A stretch of 64,000 nt of DNA from Hypericibacter sp049323455. Its GTDB lineage: Bacteria; Pseudomonadota; Alphaproteobacteria; Dongiales; Dongiaceae. Position numbers and translations under genes: made by a program. The DNA lies in contig JBMONF010000019.1 in NCBI GenBank assembly GCA_049323455.1, positions 124,001 to 188,000 on the forward strand, given 5' to 3'. Below, in pieces: positions 15,789 through 24,113 of this stretch. The notes beneath the pieces were generated by a model. It saw only the letters and a list, made by a program, of their open reading frames with translations, did no database searches and had not been told where the DNA came from. The stretch's first letter is position 1, and each line of letters begins with the position of its first letter.

Positions 15789-16832
15789 TTATATCGGCAT
15801 TGTGCCGATACCCAGGGCCGCATTCGTCCTGGCGATCGAGGCATCGGCACTGCGCTCACGCCCGGTAAGCGCCCGGATCGCATCTATGGTTTCGGGGATG
15901 ACGATGGCCTGGTTGTCGACCATGTAGGCGTAGAAAGCCTCGTCGTCCCGAACCGTGATCAGGTCCTCCCACAGCGCGACCTCGTAAAGGTTATCGCGGG
16001 GGCGCCCACAGTCGGCCATCAGCTCCTTGACCGTGTTGATCGCCGTCAAGCCGTCGCTCATCCGGATAAGCGCAATGCGCGAGGATTTGCGGAATGCCTC
16101 AATGACCTCCTCCTTGCGCGCCTTTCGCGTCAGCTGCACCGACCAACTGTGCAGATGGGCGATGGTCTCGGGCACTTTCACCGCGATGGTCAGGACGTCG
16201 AGCTCGGGGTCGACGGTCTGCGCGTCGGGCCCCTGGTGGCTCGGGATCTCGTCCTCCGGGACCAGCGTGTTCATGATGCCGCCCTTGTGGCTCTCCCACG
16301 GGTCCGTCGCCCGCCGCATCAGCGTTCCCCTTGCCCTTTTCAGGAGTCCGGCGCGCTTGAGGGCCGTCAAAGTGCGCACGATCGAGGTCGTGTTGCAGGA
16401 GACGACGCGGGTGGCCTCCCGCCCGACCGCGCTTTCATAGCTTGCCTCGGCAACGAACGAGTGGCCGGTCGCCTCGTGCTTCTCGCCGCCCTGCAGGATG
16501 AACTTCAGGCCGCGCGCGCGGTAGCGCTCGGCGTTCTTCGCACCGATCCGCTTCGGCGTGCAGTCGACCACCACCTCTGCATCCTCGAGCAGGTCGTCCA
16601 GCGTACCGGCAATCTCCAAGCCGGCCTTGCGCATGGCATCCGCGCGATCCTCGAGCGAGGCGAAGAGCCTGAATCCCTTCTGAAGGGCCGTTTTCATCCT
16701 CCAGTCGGTCTCGATATCGGCGATGCCGAGGAGCTCCATGTCGTCCTGGCTGGTGACGGCATCGGCGACACGTTTACCGATGACGCCGTACCCGTTCAGC
16801 GCGACGCGGATCCTTCCTTGCTGTGCCGCCAT
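15789..16832 (-). CDS. Type II (archaeal-type) glyceraldehyde-3-phosphate dehydrogenase
   Basis: 347 residues. It opens RIRVALNGYGVIGKRVADAV, the Rossmann nucleotide-binding motif of the archaeal GAPDH family. The catalytic cysteine is in VVSCNTTSIVRTL, and the family-typical RRATDPWESHKGGIMNTLVP segment follows. Most bacteria use type I GAPDH, which is not similar in sequence, so this is a rare form. It would oxidise glyceraldehyde-3-phosphate with NAD(P) and phosphate. AAAGGAGAAC before the ATG at 16832 decides the start. It is the last gene of the minus-strand island, beside a D-2-hydroxyacid dehydrogenase. Confidence 0.92.
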   Translation of the reverse strand: MAAQQGRIRVALNGYGVIGKRVADAVTSQDDMELLGIADIETDWRMKTALQKGFRLFASLEDRADAMRKAGLEIAGTLDDLLEDAEVVVDCTPKRIGAKNAERYRARGLKFILQGGEKHEATGHSFVAEASYESAVGREATRVVSCNTTSIVRTLTALKRAGLLKRARGTLMRRATDPWESHKGGIMNTLVPEDEIPSHQGPDAQTVDPELDVLTIAVKVPETIAHLHSWSVQLTRKARKEEVIEAFRKSSRIALIRMSDGLTAINTVKELMADCGRPRDNLYEVALWEDLITVRDDEAFYAYMVDNQAIVIPETIDAIRALTGRERSADASIARTNAALGIGTMPI

Positions 16833-16951
16833 GTTCCGTTCTCCTTTCACTGAATGCCTCACCTTCATTCAGATTCGTGCCATCCAGGGTCATGCTACGC
16901 GCAGCATCGGCAAGCCATTGGCGTCCATAGCGCGCTTCTGCCGCTATCGGC

Positions 16952-17983
16952 TCATTCCGGCCCTGAGGTGTTTGGCGATCGGCCGACGACCACGTGTTGA
17001 GGGCGGCCGTCGGCGAATGCTGCTATGTTCGCGACTGTGGTGTCGACGATACGTCGCACAGCTTCTCGCGTGTTGAAGGCGCTGTGCGGTGTGACGACCA
17101 CATTCTCCATCCCGAGAAGCACGTGGTCCGCCAGGAGGGTCCTGAGGTCATACCGCTCGCAGAAGATGGAGCAGATGAGCTCCGCCTCCTCCCGGATCGC
17201 CGGCTCGTCCGGCAGGACGTCGAGCCCCGCCGCCGCGACCTTGCCGCGGCGCAGCGCCCGGATCAGCGCCGGAACGTCGATCAGGCTTCCGCGCGCCGTG
17301 TTGATCACGACCACGCCGTCCTTCATGCGCGCGAATTCGTGGTCGGAGAGAAGGTTGTGTGTCTCGCGCTTGGCCGGAACGTGGAGCGTGACGATGTCCG
17401 CCGTGGCCAACACGTCCTCGAACGGCGCGTAGCGGAAGCCAAGCTGCCGCGCCAGCGTTTCGTCCGGTCGGACGTCGAAGGCAATCACCTCCATCGCGAA
17501 GCCGCGGGCGATACGGATGACACAGCGGCCGATGCTCCCCGTACCCACGACACCAAGCGTCTTCCCCTCGAGGTCGAATCCCTGGAGACCGCGAGGCGAG
17601 AAATGGCCGCTTCGTGCCCGGCCGACGGCTTCAAGCATGCGGTGGCTGATCATAAGCAACAGCGCGAAAACATGTTCGGCAACGGTGTTTTCGCCGTAGG
17701 TCGGCACGTTGCTGACGGTGATGCCGCGTTCGACGCAGTAGGCAGCGTCGATGTGGTCGACGCCAGTCGACCGTGTGGCGATCAGTCTGAGGTATGGCAG
17801 GCGCTCCAGGGCAGGGCGATCGAGCGCGGAGTAGATGAAGGTGGAGACCGCCTCGGCGTCGGCGTACTCGGCTGCGTTGGCCGCGCGGAGCGGTTCTGCG
17901 ATGACCTGCACCTCGTTGGCGGGCTTCAGACTGTCGAAGGCCGGCGCCTCACGCGGCTCGGCCTCGAAGATGACAACCTTCAT
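16952..17983 (-). CDS. D-2-hydroxyacid dehydrogenase (D-lactate dehydrogenase-like)
   Basis: 343 residues, NAD-dependent. Nucleotide-binding motif LGVVGTGSIGRCVIRIARGF near residue 150. Catalytic Arg in NTARGSLIDVPAL, Glu in DVLPDEPAI and His in VVTPHSAFNTREAV, all intact. The family reduces 2-keto acids, pyruvate to D-lactate in the LdhA group, which would reoxidise NADH from the adjacent GAPDH under low oxygen. AAAGGAGGGCGCAAC just before the ATG fixes the start. A 38-codon ORF upstream overlaps it by ATGA. Confidence 0.9.
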   Translation of the reverse strand: MKVVIFEAEPREAPAFDSLKPANEVQVIAEPLRAANAAEYADAEAVSTFIYSALDRPALERLPYLRLIATRSTGVDHIDAAYCVERGITVSNVPTYGENTVAEHVFALLLMISHRMLEAVGRARSGHFSPRGLQGFDLEGKTLGVVGTGSIGRCVIRIARGFAMEVIAFDVRPDETLARQLGFRYAPFEDVLATADIVTLHVPAKRETHNLLSDHEFARMKDGVVVINTARGSLIDVPALIRALRRGKVAAAGLDVLPDEPAIREEAELICSIFCERYDLRTLLADHVLLGMENVVVTPHSAFNTREAVRRIVDTTVANIAAFADGRPQHVVVGRSPNTSGPE

Positions 17984-18096
17984 GTTGCGCCCTCCTTTGG
18001 CGTGACCGCCCCGGCGCGCAGCGTCTCCGCTTCGTCTTCGAGCCGGAACGTGTTGATCGGCAGGCTCGCGCCGAGCTCGAAGTCGCTCGCCCTCAT
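17980..18096 (-). CDS. Possible 38-residue small protein, coupled on both sides
   Basis: A 38-codon frame, MRASDFELGASLPINTFRLE and onward, acidic and without a membrane segment. Its ATG overlaps the stop of the upstream AhpD-like gene (ATGA, 18093-18096), and its stop overlaps the start of the dehydrogenase (ATGA, 17980-17983). Nearly all third codon positions are G or C, as in real genes here. The frame exactly fills the gap between two good genes. I recognise no family. A non-coding coupling device is the alternative. Confidence 0.5.
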   Translation of the reverse strand: MRASDFELGASLPINTFRLEDEAETLRAGAVTPKEGAT

Positions 18097-18665
18097 CGGT
18101 TTTCCGCGCCGTCCACGCGTTTACCTGGAATCCGGCAAAACCCTTGAGCCGGCACTCCAAGTGCGCTGTTGAACTTGCTCGACATATTCTGGAAGGCGAT
18201 CAGCCCGGTCAGCTCGACGACGGCGTCGTCATCGAAATGTTGCCGAAGCCGCGCCATTAGCACGTCGTCGACCCGCCGGTCGGATTGCGTCACCGCCTCG
18301 GCATAGTCGAGCGCAATACGCTCACGCTCGTCGAACAAGTTGCTCTCGCGCCAATTTTCCAACGCTGCGACTTTCTCGATGGAGGCGCCACGCTTGAGCA
18401 GCGTGGCCGAGTTGAGGTCGACGCAGAACGGGCACCAGTTGATCTGTGAGACACGCACGGTGACGAGCGCACGCAGCGCCGGGTTTAACGGGGATGATTT
18501 GCGGTCGATCATGCCGTAGAGAAAGGCGACCCCGAGAAACAGCCTTGGGGAGCGGGCCCAGAGCCGTGCAGAGTCGAGGGGGACGCCATACTTTCGCCGC
18601 TGGTTCCAGAAGAACGGCCTGAGGTACCAGGGGCAATCCTCGACCGGCCTTGGTTCTATCCTCAT
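18093..18665 (-). CDS. Carboxymuconolactone decarboxylase/AhpD-like protein
   Basis: 190 residues, all-alpha AhpD-like fold. The redox motif CPFC lies in VSQINWCPFCVDLNSATLLKRG, followed by the family helix ERERIALDYAEAVTQSDRRVDDVL. Members act as thiol-dependent peroxidase partners or are uncharacterised. The CxxC followed at a distance by DLNSA matches the peroxidase-like branch. It heads a tight group of four minus-strand genes ending with GAPDH, separated from the copper ATPase upstream by 195 bases. Confidence 0.85.
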   Translation of the reverse strand: MRIEPRPVEDCPWYLRPFFWNQRRKYGVPLDSARLWARSPRLFLGVAFLYGMIDRKSSPLNPALRALVTVRVSQINWCPFCVDLNSATLLKRGASIEKVAALENWRESNLFDERERIALDYAEAVTQSDRRVDDVLMARLRQHFDDDAVVELTGLIAFQNMSSKFNSALGVPAQGFCRIPGKRVDGAENR

Positions 18666-18860
18666 GAAACAGTGTCCTTGGCGCTGATGCCGAACCGCAT
18701 TCGCGCAATCATCGCAACGTCCGTCTTGTCATCCGGTTCGAACCGCTTGGCGGTGTTCGGCGCCTCGTTGTCAAGATCGCACATATCTTCGCACGCCGGA
18801 GCGTGCCTCAGTCGGCACAGGCGAACGGACCGACGAGCAGGCTTGCAAGCCCGCTTGTGT

Positions 18861-21260
18861 TCATCCTTCCGTCGCCGCGGTCTGCGACCGCGCTCTATGA
18901 ATGCCCTCGAGCCGGGTCCGTTTCAGGAGCAGGGCATTGACCGCCACCAGGGCCGAGCTGCCGGACATCGCCAGCGCTGCGACCTCGGGACTGATCACCA
19001 GCGGATAGAACACGCCAGCCGCCATCGGGAACGCCACCACGTTGTAGGCCACTGCCCAGAGCAGGTTCTGGTGCATCTTGCGCAAAGTGGCCCGCGAGAG
19101 CTCGATAGCGCCGACGACGTCATAGGGGTCGCTCTTCATGAGAACGACATCGGCGCTTTCCATCGCCACGTCGGTGCCGGCGCCGATGGCGAAGCCCACG
19201 TCCGCCTGGGTAAGCGCCGGCGCGTCGTTGATGCCGTCGCCCACCATGCCGACCTTCTTGCCCTGGGCCTGCAGTTCCTTGAGCCTGTCCGCCTTCTGGC
19301 CGGGCAGAACTTCGGCCAGGACGGTGTCGATGCCGAGCTGGCGGGCGATGCGCTCTGCCGTCTCCCGGTTGTCGCCGGTGATCATGGCGACATCGACGCC
19401 GCGCTCGCGCAGCTTCTGCACCGCGGCCGCCGAGGTGGGCCGCGGGGCGTCGGCGATGGCGATCAGCCCGGCCAACTCGCCGGCCCGGGCCACGTGCACG
19501 ACGGTCTGTCCTCTACCCTGCAACCGCTCGATTTCGCCCGACAGCGGCGACAAATCGACCTTGCCTTCGTCCATGAGGCGGCGATTGCCGAGGAGGACCG
19601 GGCGTCCGCCGACTTCGGCCCGTGCACCCCTCCCCTCGGCCACTTCGAAACCGCTCGGGCGCTCGATCGCAAGACCCTGGGCGCGGCGCAAGATCGCCTG
19701 CGCCAGGGGATGGTCCGACCCCTGCTCGACCGCGGCGGCCAGCGCCAGCACCTCGCTCTCGCTCGACCTGGGCGCAGCGACGACCTCGACCACCTCGGGC
19801 TGGCCGAGGGTGAGCGTGCCGGTCTTGTCGAACACGATCACGTCGAGCTTGGTGGCATCTTCCAGCGCCGAGGCGTTCTTGAACAGGATGCCGTTCATGG
19901 CGCCGAGGCCTGTGCCCACCATCACCGCCATCGGCGTGGCAAGCCCCAGCGCGTCCGGGCAGGCGATCACGAAGACGGTGATGGTGAGAGTCAGGGCGAA
20001 GAGCAACGGCTCACCGACCCACCAGAACCAGACCGTGAAGGTTGCGAGCCCGATGAGCATCGCGATCAGCACCAGCCACTGGGATGCCTTGTCGGCTAGG
20101 AGCTGCGCCGGCGCCTTGGAGTTCTGCGCCTCCTGCACCAGCTTGACGATCTGAGCGAGCGCGGTGTCGGCGCCCACCTTCGTGGCGCGATACTTGAAGG
20201 TGCCGCTCTTGTTGATGGTGGCGCCGATCACTGCATCGCCGGCCGCCTTCTTGACCGGCATGGACTCGCCGGTCAGCATGGACTCGTCCACCTGGGACTC
20301 GCCCTCGATGACCTCGCCATCCACCGGGATCTTGTTGCCCGGCCGGATGACGATCACGTCGCCCACCAGAACCTCGGCGGTGGGCAGTTCGACCTCGCGT
20401 CCGTTGCGAAGCACCGTCGCCATCGGCGGGGCGAGGTCCAGCAAGGCGCGGATCGCCTCCGAGGCGCCCGCCCGCGCGCGCATCTCCAGCCAGTGGCCGA
20501 GCAGGATGAAGACCAGCAGCACCGCCACCGCCTCGTAGAACTGCACGCCGGGGAAGAAGAAGGTGGCACCGACGCTGAACAGATAGCCGGTGCCGACCGA
20601 CAGGACGACCAGCACCGCCATGTTGAGCACGCCGTTCTTCAGGGCCCGCCAGGCGGCGACGAAGAACGGCCAGCTCGGATAGACCACGGCGACGGTGGCG
20701 AGCAGGAAGAGCCACAGATCGAGGCGAAGCCCGAAGGGCGGCGCCGGCGGCGTGAACATCCCGCCCATGGGCGAGTAGACGAAGATCGGCAGGGTGAAGA
20801 TCAGCGCAATCCAGAAGCGGTTGCGCATGTCGCGCACCATCGCCTGCATGTCCGTGCCCGCCCCATGGCCCATCTCGTGGGCCATGGCATCCGCTTTCCC
20901 AGCCGCCGCTTGCTCTCCGGTCATGGGCCTTGTTCGGTGTGCCGCATGGGTCGCGTGCGTCTCTTGGCGGCGCTCCTCCCGGGCAGGAGCTGCCACTGCG
21001 AGCGCCTCGCCCGGCGGATCCTCGGGTACGCAGACATGCTTCGGCAGCCGTTCGCCGGCGCAGTGATAGCCGCACTCTTGCACCTTGGCCTTGATCGCCT
21101 TGAGATCGGTGACGGTCTCGTCAAACGTGACCGTGGCGCTGCCGGCGACGTAGTTGACCTCGGCCTTCCTCACGCCGGCGAGCCGGGCGAGTTGCTTCTG
21201 CACGCCGAGCGCGCTCAGCGTCGAAAGCAGGCCGGCGACTTCGATGGTGACGGTCTTCAT
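18861..21260 (-). CDS. P1B-type heavy-metal ATPase with CPD membrane motif
   Basis: 799 residues. Order: N-terminal HMA-like domain (1-70) that has lost CxxC (GLLSTLSALG at the metal loop), a His/Met-rich linker (about 98-140), membrane helices, actuator domain with TGES (about 331), a membrane motif reading CPD at 434-436 instead of CPC/CPH/SPC, phosphorylation motif DKTGT (about 478) and hinge GDGINDAP. It is probably a copper or other soft-metal exporter in the inner membrane, but the altered motif leaves the metal uncertain. GGAGAA precedes the ATG at 21260. A CopZ-like and a thioredoxin-like gene lie just upstream. Confidence 0.93.
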   Translation of the reverse strand: MKTVTIEVAGLLSTLSALGVQKQLARLAGVRKAEVNYVAGSATVTFDETVTDLKAIKAKVQECGYHCAGERLPKHVCVPEDPPGEALAVAAPAREERRQETHATHAAHRTRPMTGEQAAAGKADAMAHEMGHGAGTDMQAMVRDMRNRFWIALIFTLPIFVYSPMGGMFTPPAPPFGLRLDLWLFLLATVAVVYPSWPFFVAAWRALKNGVLNMAVLVVLSVGTGYLFSVGATFFFPGVQFYEAVAVLLVFILLGHWLEMRARAGASEAIRALLDLAPPMATVLRNGREVELPTAEVLVGDVIVIRPGNKIPVDGEVIEGESQVDESMLTGESMPVKKAAGDAVIGATINKSGTFKYRATKVGADTALAQIVKLVQEAQNSKAPAQLLADKASQWLVLIAMLIGLATFTVWFWWVGEPLLFALTLTITVFVIACPDALGLATPMAVMVGTGLGAMNGILFKNASALEDATKLDVIVFDKTGTLTLGQPEVVEVVAAPRSSESEVLALAAAVEQGSDHPLAQAILRRAQGLAIERPSGFEVAEGRGARAEVGGRPVLLGNRRLMDEGKVDLSPLSGEIERLQGRGQTVVHVARAGELAGLIAIADAPRPTSAAAVQKLRERGVDVAMITGDNRETAERIARQLGIDTVLAEVLPGQKADRLKELQAQGKKVGMVGDGINDAPALTQADVGFAIGAGTDVAMESADVVLMKSDPYDVVGAIELSRATLRKMHQNLLWAVAYNVVAFPMAAGVFYPLVISPEVAALAMSGSSALVAVNALLLKRTRLEGIHRARSQTAATEG

Positions 21261-21372
21261 CTTTCCGTTCTCCTGCCCGGCGTGTCGTTGCGCCGGGCTC
21301 AAGAAGCGATCATGGCGCTTTGACCGTGTGTTTCCTCGCACTGAAAGATGACATCGGATTTCTGCCAACGAA

Positions 21373-21627
21373 TCAGCGGCCGGAAATCTTCCGCAACAGA
21401 TCGCGGAAGGCCGCCTCGTTCAGCCCGCCCGTGTACTCGAGGCTGCCGTTGACGACGATGCCGGGCGAGGACATGACGGGGTATTTCTGCAGGATCTCCG
21501 GATGCTCGGTGACGTCGATATACTCGACCTTCATGTCCGGGAAATCCGGCTGCACCTTTTCGATCACCTTCTTCGCCTTGGCGCACTGGACGCAATTCGG
21601 CACTGTGAGAAACAGGACCTCGATCAT
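21373..21627 (-). CDS. Small thioredoxin-like protein
   Basis: 84 residues. A glutaredoxin/thioredoxin fold with the redox motif VPNCVQCAKAKKVI near residue 10 and the cis-proline segment VMSSPGIVVNG. It has no signal peptide, so it is cytoplasmic, or a partner for the cytoplasmic face of the CcdA-like membrane protein encoded upstream. Its ATG overlaps the stop of the HMA protein (ATGA, 21624-21627). It probably passes electrons to copper-site cysteines or to the CcdA-like protein. Confidence 0.85.
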   Translation of the reverse strand: MIEVLFLTVPNCVQCAKAKKVIEKVQPDFPDMKVEYIDVTEHPEILQKYPVMSSPGIVVNGSLEYTGGLNEAAFRDLLRKISGR

Positions 21628-21845
21628 GCGCCCTCCTTGAGCCGGTATCCGAGCCCTTCGAGCGCCTTGTTCATCTCGGCCGGGCCGGTCACGGCATCGT
21701 CGTATTCGACCTCCGCGGAGCGCGACTCGTAGCTTGCCCGCGCAGACTTCACCCCCTTCAGGTTCTTGAGGATCATGCCGGTCGAGACCGCGCATGAGCC
21801 GCAGTGCATGCCCTCGACGACGAATCGCTTGCGTACGATGGTCAT
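21624..21845 (-). CDS. HMA-domain copper chaperone (CopZ-like)
   Basis: 73 residues, a single heavy-metal-associated domain with the metal loop GMHCGSC at residues 12-18 and the typical beta-alpha-beta-beta-alpha-beta pattern ending YDDAVTGPAEMNKALEGLGY. It would bind Cu(I) and hand it to the P1B ATPase. This could compensate for the ATPase's own N-terminal domain, which lacks CxxC. GGAGGCGCT precedes the ATG at 21845. It is coupled to the thioredoxin-like gene. Confidence 0.9.
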   Translation of the reverse strand: MTIVRKRFVVEGMHCGSCAVSTGMILKNLKGVKSARASYESRSAEVEYDDAVTGPAEMNKALEGLGYRLKEGA

Positions 21846-21853
21846 AGCGCCTC

Positions 21854-21949
21854 CTACAAGGTTGCCAGCAGGTAGCCGAAGAACACCCCGGCGAGAAACA
21901 CGAACAGGACGCCCCACACCAGGTTCTTTCTCTCGAGCTCTATCTTCAC
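21854..21949 (-). CDS. 31-residue single-helix membrane peptide
   Basis: A GTG-started frame of 31 codons. The peptide is a charged head (KIELERKN) followed by one hydrophobic segment, LVWGVLFVFLAGVFFGYLLA. GAGGG lies a few bases before the GTG. It begins seven bases after the CcdA-like gene and ends eight bases before the copper chaperone, filling the gap neatly. The shape is that of small regulatory or accessory membrane peptides such as those attached to transporters. No family recognised. Confidence 0.6.
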   Translation of the reverse strand: MKIELERKNLVWGVLFVFLAGVFFGYLLATL

Positions 21950-21956
21950 GCCGCCC

Positions 21957-23012
21957 TCACATCGCCTTGATGCCGACCGGGAACAGGGTGGCGCCCCAAA
22001 TGACGAACACGATCAGAACCGTCATCACCTCGCGGGTGAGATGCCGGCCGTTGCGCCACCAGAACCAGGCGAGCACGCCGAGAGTGAGCGCGAGGTTGGC
22101 CCACGCGCCCCACTGCACGAACGGCACTTTCTGCTCGATCTCCCCGATCGGGATGTCGGCCTCGGCCAGGCGCTGGCCGCCGACGCGCTCGGCAACCATG
22201 TTGAGCCCCTCGTGGAATATGCCGCCCTCGTACCAGAGATGCCCGAAGATCCCGTTGAGAATGATGAAAGACGCGAGCACCACGAGCGACCACCCCACGA
22301 ACTTGTCCACTGCGACCTTGCGCCTGAGCAGCCACGGGAGCGCGTTCACGCCGATGATGCCGATCGTTGCAAGGAAGACGAGCGGCAGCGCCCGCCCGAT
22401 GCCGTTCATTCCCATGAGCCAGAAGCCGTCCCACAGGCTGCCCGTGCTCGCGACATAGACGAGCAGCACGTAGGTCACCGGGTTCGGGCAGCCCACCCCG
22501 GCATTGCCGAGGAACAGCCCGAGGAAGAAGACCTTCAGGTAATCCGAGCGCTCCTCGACGAACCGCGGCGTGCGCGCATAGGCGGGCATCTCGAACTTGA
22601 CCAGCTTGAGCTCGGACAGCCCGAAGAGCAGCGAGGCGAGCCCGGCTGCCAGGTACATGATGCGGGTCGCCTGATCGAGCCCCAGATACCTGCCGATCAG
22701 CGCCAACGCCACACCGTAAACCGCAAGCGTGATGGTAAGGCCGAGCCCGAACAGGATCGCCATCGCCAAGCCCTTGCGGTAGCCCTCGGACATGCTCAAG
22801 GGCACGATGATGAAGGCAAGCGGCAGCGTGCAGGGCAGGAAGATGTTGGATACGCCCCCGGCGAAGGAGAGTGCCGAGGTCGCGGCGGTGGTACGGCTCG
22901 TGGCGAGATACACGAGCGCAATGATGATGATAGAGAGCAGCACGAAGGCGGTGGCCACGAACGTGACCCGTATCCGCTTCTCCGCTTCGGTCAATGGTAT
23001 CTCGGCATTCAT
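21957..23012 (-). CDS. CcdA/DsbD-like polytopic membrane protein
   Basis: 351 residues with about eight membrane helices. Two cysteine-proline sites, NIFLPCTLPLAF near residue 60 and VGCPNPVTY near residue 170, match the reactive cysteine pair of CcdA and DsbD transmembrane domains, which carry electrons from the cytoplasm to periplasmic thiols. The C-terminal 100 residues carry extra helices and a non-membrane loop not found in minimal CcdA. AAGGAGG before the ATG at 23012 sets the start. With the thioredoxin-like gene it forms a likely thiol relay in the copper operon. Confidence 0.85.
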   Translation of the reverse strand: MNAEIPLTEAEKRIRVTFVATAFVLLSIIIIALVYLATSRTTAATSALSFAGGVSNIFLPCTLPLAFIIVPLSMSEGYRKGLAMAILFGLGLTITLAVYGVALALIGRYLGLDQATRIMYLAAGLASLLFGLSELKLVKFEMPAYARTPRFVEERSDYLKVFFLGLFLGNAGVGCPNPVTYVLLVYVASTGSLWDGFWLMGMNGIGRALPLVFLATIGIIGVNALPWLLRRKVAVDKFVGWSLVVLASFIILNGIFGHLWYEGGIFHEGLNMVAERVGGQRLAEADIPIGEIEQKVPFVQWGAWANLALTLGVLAWFWWRNGRHLTREVMTVLIVFVIWGATLFPVGIKAM

Positions 23013-23090
23013 GGCAGCCTCCTTCGATTGTCGGCGATCCGCATCCACACGGTGGGCACGCGTCCTTCCGCGATCATGCTGCAGCCCGGA

Positions 23091-23444
23091 TCATGCGCTG
23101 CCCGGTTTGCCGCCCTGCCGAAGCTCCGCGTTCAGGAAATAGACGAGCACCGTGCGGATCACCACGATGCCGCCGAGGATCGCCAGCGATTCCCAGGTCG
23201 GCACCACGATGGTCTGGACGATGTCGCCAGCGAGGAAGAACTCGAGCCCCAGCACCATCTTCTCGCCCATGGCGACACGAATGGCGCTCAGGTCGCTGCG
23301 CGTCGCGCGCCGCGTCAACAGCGACCAGCCGCGCTGCGCCAGGCCCGCGAGCGCCTCCAGGACGGACCACAGCACCAAGACGATCCCCAGAACCTCGATC
23401 CAGGGCACGACGTAGCCGACCCATTGAACGAGCAGCTGGTGCAT
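23091..23444 (-). CDS. DUF1622 family membrane protein
   Basis: 117 residues with three membrane segments: VGYVVPWIEVLGIVLVLWSVLEAL, KMVLGLEFFLAGDIVQTIVV and LAILGGIVVIRTVLVYFLN. The central GLEFFLAGDIVQTIV block and the final IRTVLVYFLNAEL are hallmarks of DUF1622. Function unknown; family members often lie beside stress or transport genes. It starts 12 bases after the methyltransferase-like gene and is probably in the same transcript. Confidence 0.82.
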   Translation of the reverse strand: MHQLLVQWVGYVVPWIEVLGIVLVLWSVLEALAGLAQRGWSLLTRRATRSDLSAIRVAMGEKMVLGLEFFLAGDIVQTIVVPTWESLAILGGIVVIRTVLVYFLNAELRQGGKPGSA

Positions 23445-23456
23445 AGCTCGCTCCGA

Positions 23457-24113
23457 TCATGTGCTGACTTTGTGGTGACCGCCCCAGAGCGCAGGGAACC
23501 AGGCGGGCGTCGTCGCCGCATACTTCCGGTAGGCGTCGCCGAACTGGGCGATCGCCTCGCGCTCCTCTTGGCGGGCCAGGCGCACATACATGAACACGAG
23601 CACCGGGAACATCGCGAGCGTGAGCAAGGTCGGCCACTGCAGCAGGAATCCCAGCATGACCATCACGAACCCGGCATATTGCGGGTGCCGGATATGGGCA
23701 TAAGGCCCCGTGGCGGCGAGTGCCTTGCGGCGCTGCGCCTCGTAGAGGACCCGCCAGGCGGCCGAGATCAGAACGAAGCCGCCGCCGATGAAGACGAAGC
23801 TCAGGATATGGAACGGCCCGAAATGCGGATTGGCCCTCCAGCCGAGCAGCTCCTCCAGAAGATGCCCGGCGTCGTGCGAGAACCAGTCCACCCCGGGATA
23901 GCGGCTCTGCAGCCAGCCGGAGAGCAGGTAGATCGTCAGCGGGAAGCCGTACATCTCGGTGAACAGCGCGACGATGAAAGCGCTGAACGCGCCGAAGGAG
24001 CGCCAGTCCCGTTTCGTCTGCGGCTTGGTGAAGCTGAAGGCGAAGAAGATGAAGATCGCCGAGTTGACGATGACGAGGAACCAGAGCCCATAGGCGGGCG
24101 CCTCTTGCGTCAT
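23457..24113 (-). CDS. Isoprenylcysteine carboxyl methyltransferase-family membrane protein
   Basis: 218 residues with five or so membrane helices. The C-terminal half carries the ICMT-family cofactor-binding region GPYAHIRHPQYAGFVMVMLGF. Bacterial members of this group (also annotated isoprenylcysteine methyltransferase or NnrU-like) are mostly uncharacterised small-molecule or lipid methylases; proteins like this recur in bacterial copper and metal-resistance clusters. The start overlaps the stop of the DUF2933 gene (ATGA, 24110-24113). Confidence 0.82.
   Translation of the reverse strand: MTQEAPAYGLWFLVIVNSAIFIFFAFSFTKPQTKRDWRSFGAFSAFIVALFTEMYGFPLTIYLLSGWLQSRYPGVDWFSHDAGHLLEELLGWRANPHFGPFHILSFVFIGGGFVLISAAWRVLYEAQRRKALAATGPYAHIRHPQYAGFVMVMLGFLLQWPTLLTLAMFPVLVFMYVRLARQEEREAIAQFGDAYRKYAATTPAWFPALWGGHHKVST

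Noticed and set aside
18830..18860. GCAGGCTTGCAAGCCCGC palindrome after the CPD ATPase as a regulatory site
   Set aside because: A short palindrome past the stop codon, at best a weak terminator without a T tract.
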